A stretch of 64,000 bases of DNA from assembly GCA_041667115.1 (NCBI GenBank), contig JBAYFO010000003.1, forward strand, positions 67,940 through 131,939. The letters run 5' to 3'. A program made the position numbers and the translations under genes. Of the stretch, positions 18,200 to 26,917 are shown in pieces. Position 1 is the first letter of the stretch. Every line of letters begins with the position of its first letter. Below the pieces are notes generated by a model. The model saw only the letters and a list, made by a program, of their open reading frames with translations. It did not search any database and was not told the DNA's origin. This DNA is from UBA1563 sp041667115 (GTDB taxonomy: Bacteria > Bacteroidota > Ignavibacteria > Ignavibacteriales > Ignavibacteriaceae).

Positions 18200-21100
18200 T
18201 TAACTCCTCATCAAACCGGACACTCACAAGTTTTGAAACTCCTTCTTCTTGCATGGTAACGCCGTAAAGCGTGTCGCATGCCTCCATCGTTCTTTTGTTA
18301 TGTGAAACCACAATAAACTGTGTGTTCTCACTAAAGTCTTCCAAAATTTTGGTAAACCTATCAACATTTGCATCATCAAGCGGGGCATCAATTTCATCAA
18401 GAATACAAAACGGACTTGGTTTAACAAGATAAATTGCGAACAGCAACGCAATTGCAGTTAATGTTTTTTCTCCTCCGGAGAGAAGTTCAATCGATGTCGG
18501 ACGTTTCCCTTTCGGTTTTGCAATAATTTCAATTTTTGCTTCAAGCGGATCTATCGCTTCTTCTAACTTTAAATCGGCTTCATCACCGGGATTGAACAAT
18601 CCTCTAAAAATTCTAATAAAATGTTCGCGGATCTTTTCAAAAGTTTCCATGAACAACTGCTGCGCCGTAACATTTATTTCTTCAATGGTCTGCACCAAGT
18701 CCCTTTCGGAATCAAGCAGATCGTTTCTTTGTTTAGAAAGAAAGTCAAGCCGTTCTTTTTCTTCTTCATATTCCGAGTAGGCAAGCGGATTAATCATTCC
18801 AAGGTTTTTTATTTGCTGATTATAATTTGCAACTTCTTCCTGCCGCGTCTTAAAATCAAACGCATCCAGATCATCAAACGGTTTTAGCGTAAGGGTCAAT
18901 GAATATTTTTCCTGGATATGCTGTTCCAAATTTTCAATTTTGAAATCCAATTCCTTTAACGAAATATCGGCTTGATGAATCGCGTTAACAGCTTCTTCCC
19001 GTTCGTTACGGATATTTTTTTGCTGATACTCTAAACTTGCGATGTTACTCCGCACAAGTTTAAATTGTCCATCAATTGCAACCTCTTCGCTTTTCAATAA
19101 TCCTTGTACTTCATTCAGTTCGAAAAGTTCGTCATTTTTTTCTTCAAGAATTGCATGAAGACTTTGTAGTTCTTCGTTTGCGGAAGCTACATCTTCTTCT
19201 CTTTTTTCAATTGATTTGCGGATTGTTCCAACGGATTCATGCGAACGCTGCAATCCGTTTTCAAAATTCCTTTTCTCGCCGGATAAACGTTCAAGCGCCA
19301 GGTTTACTTGATTTTGTTGCGCGGAAAGCTGTCTGTAATCATTTTCAGAAGTTGAAAAATCTGTTTCAAGAGAACGAAGTGTCTCGTCGGCTTTTTGTTT
19401 TTCTTCAATTTGCCCGCGCAAAACATCAGAGAGAGAGCCGAGTTCTCCTTCAAGTTTATTTGCTTGTGCAACTAATACTTGCATTTCCTGGTGTGCTTTT
19501 TCAGACTCGTCGTACGCTTTGCTTTTTTCGAATTCAAATTTTTCAATTTGTTTTTCAACGTTGCGTAAATCATTTAATAAGATTTTCCCGTTTTCGGAAA
19601 GCGCTTTTAAATCTATAGAAGCAATTTCATTTTCAAGCTGTTCAAGTGTTTGTTTAATTTCAAGTAACTGCGCATCGCGTTGCGGGATTTCTTTCTTCAA
19701 GTTTTCGAGCAATTGCTTTCTCCCGAAAAGCGTGTCATCTAATTTTGGAGCAGAGCCGGCTTCAATAACGCCTGAATTATGAACGAAATCGCCGTTAAGC
19801 GTTGCAAAATTAAAGGGAGAGAATTGTTTTGAAAGAGCAAAAGCATTTTCAAGCGTATCAACAACTGCTGTGTTCACTAAGAGTTTTTGAAAAAACGGTT
19901 TCCAGCGGTCTTCGGTTTCTACAAAATTTTCCGCCCAACCTAAAAAAGAAGTTTCTTTTTCAAGTCTTCTGCTCTTGCGGACAAGAAAATAATTTTCGAG
20001 TTTTTCGAGAAAAGATTTTTTTTCGCTTTCCGAAAAGCCAAAAACATAAAACGAAGCTTTTCCGTAGTCGTACGTATTTAGATACTCAATTCCCTTTTTT
20101 ACATCATCAATTGTTTCAACAAGAATATTGTTCAAGTTGTTTTTCAGTGCAGCTTCAACGGCAAACCGGAATTTATCGTTTGCGTTGCCTATGTTTGCAA
20201 GAATATTTTTGTCTTTTGTTTTCCATTCCGGGTTGGCGATTAGTTCTTTCGCCCCTTTAGAGAAGCCTTCAAGATTGTTGATCAAGTTTTGGAGGAATCC
20301 GATCTTATCTTTTAAAGCATGTATCACCGTTTTGGCTTCGGCTTCTTTTGTTCTAAAGCTGGAAAGTTTTTGTTCAAGATCGTCTTTTTCTTTTTGTTTT
20401 TGATTAAAAAAAGAATCCGCTTCCGCCAACTTTTGTTCAACATCAATCTTATCTTCGGAAAGTTCACCGATAAATCCGACGACTTTGGCAATGGTATCGG
20501 TTAACGTTTTAATTCTGAGATCGGTTTTGTTTAATGCCTCGTTCGTTCGCTTTAACGCGGCTTCGGTGTTGGCAAGATCATTTTCTTTTGTTGTGATCTC
20601 TTTAAACTTAGAGAGGATCGTTTCTGAATAACTTTTTAAAGCTACCCGTTTTTCTTCCAAAGTGGTTTTTTGTTCTTCAACTTTAATCGAAAGCGCTTCA
20701 CGCTCATTTTGCTTTGCAAGAAGCGAAGCGGATGTTTCTTCTATCTTCTCTTTAAATTCTTCAATCTGTTCAAGTGTAATTTCTAATTGAACGGCGAGTT
20801 CTTCTTTCTCCTGCGAATACTTGTCGACATTTTTTTCTAACGATTTTTTTCTTTCTTCGGCAACAGAAATGGAGCGTTGAACGGAATAAATCTTTTCCGT
20901 CTGCTTGGTTATTTCATTTCTTTTTGCGGCAAGTTGTGTCTCGATAGCATAAAGCTCTTCTTTAACTTCTTTAATTTTATCATCAAGTTGGGCAAGTTCA
21001 GATTCAAGCCGGATTTTTTTTGCAAAAAATTCTTCCTTTTTAAATTTAACTTCATCTTTTTGCGCGGTATACAGAGCAAGTTCCCGCTCGCAGAGATCAA

Positions 21101-21779
21101 TTTCAAGTTCGCGCAGTGTAGTAGAAATCTTGTTGTATTTATCGGCTTTTTTCGCCTGCCGCTCAAGTGAAGCAACTTTCTTTTCAACTTCGGAGACGAT
21201 ATCATTTACGCGGGTTAAATCCCCTTTAACTTCGTCAAGTTTTTTCAAGGTAAGGCGGCGGCGGAGTTTGTATTTATTCACACCGGCAGCTTCTTCAAAC
21301 ATATTGCGGCGCTCTTCGGCTTTGTTGTTAAGAATAGTTTCCACCATTTTTAATTCAATAACCGAATATGCGTTCGAACCAATTCCGGTATCCATAAAAA
21401 GATTTGTAATATCTTTTAACCGGCAGAGATTTTTATTAAGGAGATATTCACTTTCACCGGAACGGAAAATTCTTCTTGAAATAGTTACTTCGGAATATTC
21501 GGTAGGAAGAATCCCTTTGTTATTTTCAATGGTGAGCGAAACCTCCGACATCCCCATCGGTTTGCGCGATGCGGTTCCGTTGAAAATAACATTTTCCATT
21601 TTATCGGAACGGAGTGTGCTGCTCTTTTGCTCTCCCAAACACCAGCGGATCGCATCAACAATATTCGTTTTACCGCATCCGTTGGGACCAACAATTGCCG
21701 TTAGTCCTTTATGAAAATTTACTTCCGTTTTTTGTGCGAAAGATTTGAAGCCTAGTATTTCAAGTTTCTTTAAATACAA
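18189..21779 (-). CDS. smc: chromosome segregation protein SMC
   Basis: A 1196-residue condensin ATPase. Walker A is GPNGCGKT at residues 31-38. Two long coiled coils flank a hinge around residues 500-670. The C-terminal head holds the signature LLSGGEKTLTA and the Walker B FCILDEIDAPLDD. Complete and of standard length. It follows the GH2-like gene by 3 bp and overlaps the T9SS cargo gene by 11 bp; scpA and scpB are not in the window. Confidence 0.97.
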   Translation of the reverse strand: MYLKKLEILGFKSFAQKTEVNFHKGLTAIVGPNGCGKTNIVDAIRWCLGEQKSSTLRSDKMENVIFNGTASRKPMGMSEVSLTIENNKGILPTEYSEVTISRRIFRSGESEYLLNKNLCRLKDITNLFMDTGIGSNAYSVIELKMVETILNNKAEERRNMFEEAAGVNKYKLRRRLTLKKLDEVKGDLTRVNDIVSEVEKKVASLERQAKKADKYNKISTTLRELEIDLCERELALYTAQKDEVKFKKEEFFAKKIRLESELAQLDDKIKEVKEELYAIETQLAAKRNEITKQTEKIYSVQRSISVAEERKKSLEKNVDKYSQEKEELAVQLEITLEQIEEFKEKIEETSASLLAKQNEREALSIKVEEQKTTLEEKRVALKSYSETILSKFKEITTKENDLANTEAALKRTNEALNKTDLRIKTLTDTIAKVVGFIGELSEDKIDVEQKLAEADSFFNQKQKEKDDLEQKLSSFRTKEAEAKTVIHALKDKIGFLQNLINNLEGFSKGAKELIANPEWKTKDKNILANIGNANDKFRFAVEAALKNNLNNILVETIDDVKKGIEYLNTYDYGKASFYVFGFSESEKKSFLEKLENYFLVRKSRRLEKETSFLGWAENFVETEDRWKPFFQKLLVNTAVVDTLENAFALSKQFSPFNFATLNGDFVHNSGVIEAGSAPKLDDTLFGRKQLLENLKKEIPQRDAQLLEIKQTLEQLENEIASIDLKALSENGKILLNDLRNVEKQIEKFEFEKSKAYDESEKAHQEMQVLVAQANKLEGELGSLSDVLRGQIEEKQKADETLRSLETDFSTSENDYRQLSAQQNQVNLALERLSGEKRNFENGLQRSHESVGTIRKSIEKREEDVASANEELQSLHAILEEKNDELFELNEVQGLLKSEEVAIDGQFKLVRSNIASLEYQQKNIRNEREEAVNAIHQADISLKELDFKIENLEQHIQEKYSLTLTLKPFDDLDAFDFKTRQEEVANYNQQIKNLGMINPLAYSEYEEEKERLDFLSKQRNDLLDSERDLVQTIEEINVTAQQLFMETFEKIREHFIRIFRGLFNPGDEADLKLEEAIDPLEAKIEIIAKPKGKRPTSIELLSGGEKTLTAIALLFAIYLVKPSPFCILDEIDAPLDDANVDRFTKILEDFSENTQFIVVSHNKRTMEACDTLYGVTMQEEGVSKLVSVRFDEELNVA

Positions 21780-21782
21780 AAA

Positions 21783-24377
21783 TTATCCCCTTGCCAAAAA
21801 TTCTTTTAAACCATACATAAAAAAATCAACCGTTGCGTTGTACGTCTGCATTACAATTAAATAGACGACTGAAATTCCGACAAGAAAGACGATCGAATAG
21901 AAATATACTTTCCCGGGGGAGACATCGTAAATAACGTAAATGCCTTTAAGTAACCGGTACACAGACAACAGGCAGAAGAGAAAAAGAATACTATAGATGT
22001 AGAGGTTAATTGTATCCATTGCAAGTAAACGGTAGAGAATAATTGCTCCGGGAATTAACAGCACAAAAGGAAGAAACGACCAAACAACCGTGTAATACGC
22101 GTTTGCAAGGAAGATCTTATTCATCACGAAGAAGGAAAAGAATTTTACCAACAACGAAATAACAAGCAATTTAATAAAGAAAATTATCGTCAAAGTAAGT
22201 ATAGCGTGAAGCGGATGCCATGAAAGATAACTCATCATTTGGCTAAAATGTTCACTCCCGATAGAAAGAATAAAACGTTCAAACAGAATTTTGTCTTTAA
22301 AGAAAAAGAAAAGACTTGCCGACAACGTTCCGACAATTGCCGAAATGATAAATGCCAAAACGGTAGTATGCAGCCCGGAAATAATCCGCAAATCTCTAAT
22401 ATCTGCAAAAAAATTATACGGGCGAAGCAATGCGCGCGAAGTATCTTCTCTGAATTTTCTCCCGGAGTTAATTAAAAACCCAGTTAGCAGAGCGAGCAAC
22501 AATCCGCTGATAATAAAAGCCATTGGTGATTTGTCTTTTTTCAGACCGATAGGAACGGTTACTTGTTCCAGATTATGAAGTTTTGCATAAAGCACTTTAT
22601 ATGCAGGACGTTCAGTGTTTCTGTTTTCGTCGCAGATTCCCAATGTAAGGATTTTTTCATCATTGTATTGAGAAAGAACCGAATAGTAATCGCACCGGTA
22701 ATCAAACATCGAATTAATAAAGTAGCCTGCGTTTTCATTATCTTCTGAATAAGAAAGGAGATCGCTGAAAAATTTTGCCTGCGCTTCAAAGGTGGAAGGA
22801 TTCGTATAACCGCTCGACCTTCCTTGAGTTACCATATAGGTAGCTTCACTAATAAAAACTTTTCCCTTCCCTAATTCTTCCTGAAGCGGTTTGTACACTT
22901 TATTTAATTCCGAAGAGGACGACGCGAAAAACTCAATCCCGATAAAATCCAATTTCGGAATTTCGTTAAAGTGCCCGGAAACAAAGGAGGCATAAACCGG
23001 TTTGAAAATGGTTTTTCTGATCTCTTCCGCTTGATTATCTAAATAAAGAATATGGCTTTGAGAATTCGGAAGAAATCCGCCCCCTAATCCAATTGCGGCA
23101 ACTGCACTGTAATTACCATAAGAAAAAATAAATCTTCTTAAATAATTATTTGAGAGAGAGATAAAATTTTGATCTTCTACAAGATTTTCTGGAAGTGACG
23201 ATACCGGCGATTCTATAAATGCAAGCAGACCAAGTTCACTACACAAAGAAAGTAAATAGGGATGCGGCGCTGACTTGGGAAAACGGACTGCATTAAAGCC
23301 CAAATCTTTAATTTGCCTGAGATCATTCTTCATCTGCTCGTAGGTCATCATGCTTCCATAACTTTTGTTAGAAGCAAAGTAGGTCACCCCGTTCAATTGA
23401 AATTTTTCACCGTTTAGGAAAGGAGAATCTTTTTGAATTGAAAAATTATAAAAAGAAACCGGTTGCCTGATTTCATCAATCACTGTTCCGTTTTGCAAAA
23501 TTTGAGCGGTGATAGTATACGCATAAGGAGCGTTACAACTCCACATTATTAAATTTGAAGCCTCAAACGCTTGTGAGAAAGCTTTTTCTTTCCCCTTATG
23601 TAATTGAATTGTTGCACTTACCGAGCCATTTGAAGTAAGCTCTGTTTGATTTTGTACCGAGAATTTTACTTCAAAATTATCGGTTCCCGTTGAATCGCTT
23701 TTAGTGCGGAATTCTTGGTTGGCAATATTTGCGGAAACAAAAACTTTTGCACGGGACGAATTCTGGATAATTCCATAGTGAAAAGTAAACCGGGAAATGT
23801 GAACATTTGGAACAAACGTCAGATAAACGTCTCTGAAAATTCCGCCAAATCTTTCCGGTGCCAAAAATTCATTTTTATAAGGGATTGTATGTGTCGCATC
23901 AAGTTTGGAATTTACTTTTACCCTGAGGACGTTTTTCTTATCGCTTTTCAACAAATCTTTCGGTAACAAAACCGAAAAAGGGAATTCTCCCCCCGGATGC
24001 AAATAGATTACTGAATTATTAATGGAGATTTCCGCTGTGTAGCTTACTCCTAAAAAATTGAGTTCAAAATTGTTGTTTTGAATATCATATTTCGAAAGTT
24101 CGAAATATTTTTCGTAAACAACTTCGGCATTTCCTTCAAAAAGAGAGGGAACAGCAACTGTCGTCTTCTTTTTTTCTTCATCTTTACTATTGTAAACTTT
24201 CCAAAGACCGTTTAAAACCATAGTTTTTCGAACGGATGAATTTTCGATAAAATTTAAGTCTTTTTCGGTTACGGAATAATGGGGAAGTTCTTTAAAAACA
24301 ATCTGTGGCTGAATAATCTTCGAGATGAAAAGCAACAAAAGAATTGTAAAGAGCGTGAAATTTTTGTGCAAAGCCAT
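21783..24377 (-). CDS. degenerate GH2-fold protein fused to a multi-pass membrane domain
   Basis: About 864 residues (numbering here from the TTG at 24386). After an N-terminal signal or anchor helix (9-28) come a GH2 sugar-binding jelly roll (about 45-195, WKV, FLGVSYTAEISINN and FGGIFRDVYL), an immunoglobulin-like domain (about 196-310) and a TIM barrel (about 320-600). The GH2 acid/base motif (normally GNE after WSL) reads GLGGG at 433-437, so the catalytic Glu is lost, while a nucleophile-like ISEAT (E514) remains. Residues 621-867 hold six or so membrane helices reminiscent of Yip1-type proteins. ATG 24377 is preferred over the upstream TTG, whose SD is too close. Function unknown. Confidence 0.75.
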   Translation of the reverse strand: MALHKNFTLFTILLLLFISKIIQPQIVFKELPHYSVTEKDLNFIENSSVRKTMVLNGLWKVYNSKDEEKKKTTVAVPSLFEGNAEVVYEKYFELSKYDIQNNNFELNFLGVSYTAEISINNSVIYLHPGGEFPFSVLLPKDLLKSDKKNVLRVKVNSKLDATHTIPYKNEFLAPERFGGIFRDVYLTFVPNVHISRFTFHYGIIQNSSRAKVFVSANIANQEFRTKSDSTGTDNFEVKFSVQNQTELTSNGSVSATIQLHKGKEKAFSQAFEASNLIMWSCNAPYAYTITAQILQNGTVIDEIRQPVSFYNFSIQKDSPFLNGEKFQLNGVTYFASNKSYGSMMTYEQMKNDLRQIKDLGFNAVRFPKSAPHPYLLSLCSELGLLAFIESPVSSLPENLVEDQNFISLSNNYLRRFIFSYGNYSAVAAIGLGGGFLPNSQSHILYLDNQAEEIRKTIFKPVYASFVSGHFNEIPKLDFIGIEFFASSSSELNKVYKPLQEELGKGKVFISEATYMVTQGRSSGYTNPSTFEAQAKFFSDLLSYSEDNENAGYFINSMFDYRCDYYSVLSQYNDEKILTLGICDENRNTERPAYKVLYAKLHNLEQVTVPIGLKKDKSPMAFIISGLLLALLTGFLINSGRKFREDTSRALLRPYNFFADIRDLRIISGLHTTVLAFIISAIVGTLSASLFFFFKDKILFERFILSIGSEHFSQMMSYLSWHPLHAILTLTIIFFIKLLVISLLVKFFSFFVMNKIFLANAYYTVVWSFLPFVLLIPGAIILYRLLAMDTINLYIYSILFLFCLLSVYRLLKGIYVIYDVSPGKVYFYSIVFLVGISVVYLIVMQTYNATVDFFMYGLKEFLARG

Positions 24378-24565
24378 CAAAAGCAATAATCCTTTAAATA
24401 ATCATAATCGGAGATGCAAATATACGATTTAAAGGGGGGGGAAATCAATATAAAATTAGGCTTCTTTTCGCTTTATTCTTTAGCCAATTCCTTTAAGTCG
24501 TTCACTTATAAGAGATTAACAAAGATTTACCCCTATTCGGTAAAAATTGATCCTTAAAAGAAAAG

Positions 24566-24597
24566 TTTGACAACGAAAGGCGAAATCTCTATATTTG
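24566..24597 (+). promoter_or_regulatory. promoter of rpsT
   Basis: TTTGACA (24566-24572) is followed by 17 bases and TATATTTG (24590-24597). This is both a TTGACA/TATATT sigma-70 pair and the TAnnTTTG form of Bacteroidota. The start would be near 24603, about 30 bases before rpsT. Confidence 0.8.
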
Positions 24598-24634
24598 AGG
24601 CGAAATTTTAATGAATTATTAAATAAAGGTCGTA

Positions 24635-24916
24635 ATGGCAAATCATAAGTCTGCAAAGAAAAGAATAAAAGTGACCGAAAGAAGAAGAGTAGAAAACAAA
24701 ACTTCCCTTTCAAAATTAAAAACACTTACTAAAAAAGCGTTAGGTATCTCAGAAAAAGAAGAAATTGAAAAAGCTTATAAAGAAGCCGTTGCTTATACAG
24801 ATAAGGTATCTGCAAAGGGGAGAATCCATAAAAACACCGCAGCCAGAAGAAAAGCCTCTTTAACAAAACATTTCAATTCTGTTGTTGCAACACCAAAAGT
24901 TGAAACCAAAGAATAA
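24635..24916 (+). CDS. rpsT: 30S ribosomal protein S20
   Basis: A 93-residue basic helical protein that binds 16S rRNA in the small subunit. The start MANHKSAKKRIKVTERRR is the family signature, and the C-terminal region ends in the usual RIHKNTAARRKASLTKHF. Monocistronic: own promoter upstream and an intrinsic terminator right after. It is convergent with the GlmU-like gene. Confidence 0.97.
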   Translation: MANHKSAKKRIKVTERRRVENKTSLSKLKTLTKKALGISEKEEIEKAYKEAVAYTDKVSAKGRIHKNTAARRKASLTKHFNSVVATPKVETKE

Positions 24917-24930
24917 AGTTTTTATATAAA

Positions 24931-24965
24931 AATCCCGCAGCAAGATTTTTACTGCGGGATTTTTT
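24931..24965 (+). terminator. intrinsic terminator of rpsT
   Basis: ATCCCGCAG pairs with CTGCGGGAT around an 11-base loop, followed by TTTTTT. The A-run before the stem makes it bidirectional, so it also serves the convergent gene ending at 24973. Confidence 0.92.
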
Positions 24966-24972
24966 CAATCCT

Positions 24973-26472
24973 TTATAAATTCTCTATTGCATCAATTCCC
25001 GAAGGCATCGGAAGGAAGAATCTTATTCTCTGAACTTCTCCGTTCCGTTTAACAAGTTTATTGATTTTCTTTTTGATCAATACGCTGTGCTCTATAAAAA
25101 TGTCGTCTTCGATTGTGCATCCGAAGATATAACTTGTCCCTTTGATAAGAACATGCTTGCCAATTCGCAATGGAAATTCGTCACTGCCGGTCATATTTAC
25201 GCTTGATTCAATTTTTGTGTTTTCCCCTATTTCAATATTTCCCTTGATAATATCACCCCACAGGATTTCAACATTATCACCAATAACGAACTGTTGATGC
25301 GGCAAAGTGGAAAGATGCACATTTTCCCAAACATGAACATTTCTCCCAAAGATCACATTTCCATCAACACGCGCGTTCTTCTTCAATTCTAAGTTATAAT
25401 TAAGTTGGGTTCCTTTGCCTACATAAACCCCTTTCCCGATTCTGATGTCAAGCGGAGTTCCGGCTTTGTCCATTTCTAATATATGGTCAACAACCGACTC
25501 ATCAATAAAGAAATCTTCATTATCATCTATTTCGATTATGTTTTTTAATTTATCATAAACTTTCTTCCGGAAAATATTTTCCATTTCCTTCAAAACGGAT
25601 TTATCATTAAAGCCCATCACAACATTATGGTCATCGGGACTAATTGCCGAAACTGTATAGCCCGAGTTGTTAAACAATGAAATAAGATCGGTAATGTAAA
25701 TTTCATTTTGAACGTTATCACTGCTAAGATTCTTGATTTGAGCGACAAGTTTTTTAAAGTCAAACGCATAGACACCGGAGTTAAATTCCCGGATCTCTAT
25801 CAGCTCTTGTTTTGTGTAAGAAAAAGTTCTTCCTTTATATTTTACAAGATATGGTGCGTTATCGGGCAGAGAGAGAATATCTTTGTGTTCTTTTATTTCG
25901 ATAACTTTTCCGCAGTCACTTCCACATGGATTTCCATCAACGTCTTTTCCCTTTACACGAATAATTCTTCCGTATGAATTTTCCGCCGGATTTCCTTCAT
26001 AGATTCCCGTCAGCACCATCATGTCTGATTTCGATTTAAGAAATTCATCACGGAACATTGCCGCTGTTTCTTTATTGATAAGTCCCATATCGCCAGGCAG
26101 CACAAAAACACTTCCGTCAAATTTCTTCGCGTCAATTTTTTCCAACGCTACCTGTACTGCGTGACCGGTCCCTTTTTGTTCAGCTTGATAAGCAAAGAGG
26201 GTTTGTTGACGCTTACCAATTACCGCCATAACATCGGCAGCTTTGATACCAACAACAAGGATTGAATTAACCGAAGGAATTCCCCGGCTTGATGCGTTAT
26301 AAACCCGTTCAACGGTTGGACTGCCCCAGATGGCATGCAGCATTTTTGAACGGTGCGATTTTATTCTTTTTCCATGTCCCGCGGCTAAAATAATTGAGAC
26401 TTCTTTTGCCTTGTAATTAAACTCGGAAGAGAGTTCTTCCGCTTTTTGATAAATTTCTTCTTGCGCTGTCAA
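24973..26472 (-). CDS. GlmU-like sugar-1-phosphate nucleotidyltransferase with beta-helix
   Basis: A 499-residue protein with an N-terminal nucleotidyltransferase domain (IILAAGHGKRIKSHRSKMLH, residues 27-46; QKGTGHAVQVAL, as in GlmU) and a C-terminal left-handed beta-helix of hexapeptide repeats (about 360-470). The acetyltransferase active-site block of true GlmU (NIGAGT region with its catalytic histidine) is not present, so it probably only forms a UDP- or NDP-sugar. UDP-GlcNAc is the most likely product by similarity. A 24-residue N-terminal extension precedes the fold. Confidence 0.75.
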   Translation of the reverse strand: MTAQEEIYQKAEELSSEFNYKAKEVSIILAAGHGKRIKSHRSKMLHAIWGSPTVERVYNASSRGIPSVNSILVVGIKAADVMAVIGKRQQTLFAYQAEQKGTGHAVQVALEKIDAKKFDGSVFVLPGDMGLINKETAAMFRDEFLKSKSDMMVLTGIYEGNPAENSYGRIIRVKGKDVDGNPCGSDCGKVIEIKEHKDILSLPDNAPYLVKYKGRTFSYTKQELIEIREFNSGVYAFDFKKLVAQIKNLSSDNVQNEIYITDLISLFNNSGYTVSAISPDDHNVVMGFNDKSVLKEMENIFRKKVYDKLKNIIEIDDNEDFFIDESVVDHILEMDKAGTPLDIRIGKGVYVGKGTQLNYNLELKKNARVDGNVIFGRNVHVWENVHLSTLPHQQFVIGDNVEILWGDIIKGNIEIGENTKIESSVNMTGSDEFPLRIGKHVLIKGTSYIFGCTIEDDIFIEHSVLIKKKINKLVKRNGEVQRIRFFLPMPSGIDAIENL

Positions 26473-26557
26473 AATAAAACCTCGTTCGGTTATGTAAAAT
26501 CAGATAAATAATTGAACAAAAATTAGTCAAGTAGAAGAGGTTTTGCAACTCTCTCTT

Positions 26558-26589
26558 TTGCGGTGGGAGTTGAAGTTCTGATATTTTTG
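26558..26589 (+). promoter_or_regulatory. promoter of the PspC-domain gene
   Basis: TTTTGCGG with TTGCGG at 26558-26563, an 18-base spacer, then TATTTTTG at 26582-26589 (TAnnTTTG form). The predicted transcript starts about 25 bases before ATG 26621. Confidence 0.5.
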
Positions 26590-26620
26590 AAATAACTTGC
26601 GTTAAACAAAAGGGAAATTT

Positions 26621-26815
26621 ATGGCTGCATTAAAAAAATCAAGCAATAAAATGATCGCGGGAGTTTGCGGCGGTCTGGCAGAATGGCTCGGCTGGGATCC
26701 GACAATTGTAAGGATTGGTTATGTACTGATTTCTATTTTTAGTATTGCATTCCCGGGAATACTTGTGTACATCATTCTCTGGGTAGTAATGCCGACACAC
26801 GACAGCGAAGTATAA
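26621..26815 (+). CDS. PspC domain-containing membrane protein
   Basis: A 64-residue minimal PspC protein. The N-terminus NKMIAGVCGGLAEWLGWDPTIVR is the family signature, followed by a single long hydrophobic segment (about 32-57). In enterobacteria PspC senses envelope stress with PspB, but small PspC proteins elsewhere are of uncertain role. The SD AAAAGGG lies 6 bases before ATG. Single-gene transcript with its own promoter. Confidence 0.88.
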   Translation: MAALKKSSNKMIAGVCGGLAEWLGWDPTIVRIGYVLISIFSIAFPGILVYIILWVVMPTHDSEV

Positions 26816-26819
26816 AAGC

Positions 26820-26865
26820 AATCCGCCGCAACACGCAAAAGATAATTGCTCTGTCGCGGCGAATT
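26820..26865. terminator. long stem-loop between convergent genes
   Basis: AATCCGCCGCAACA and TGTCGCGGCGAATT pair over 12 of 14 positions with an 18-base loop, right after the PspC stop and facing the convergent Rossmann gene. It lacks a T-tract, so it may act as a barrier or Rho-independent terminator of low efficiency. Confidence 0.45.
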
Positions 26866-26916
26866 AAAAGTAGAAGAGGAAAACCTTTTAACTTTTCACT
26901 TGAAACTTTCTACTGC
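26866..26916. repeat. heptamer array CTTTTAA/CTTTCTA
   Basis: Words CTTTTAA, CTTTTCA, CTTGAAA and CTTTCTA follow one another in 7-base steps, with complementary AAAAGTAGAAG to the left. Same words and inverted layout as the array at 32178-32268. Confidence 0.65.
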
Positions 26917-26917
26917 T

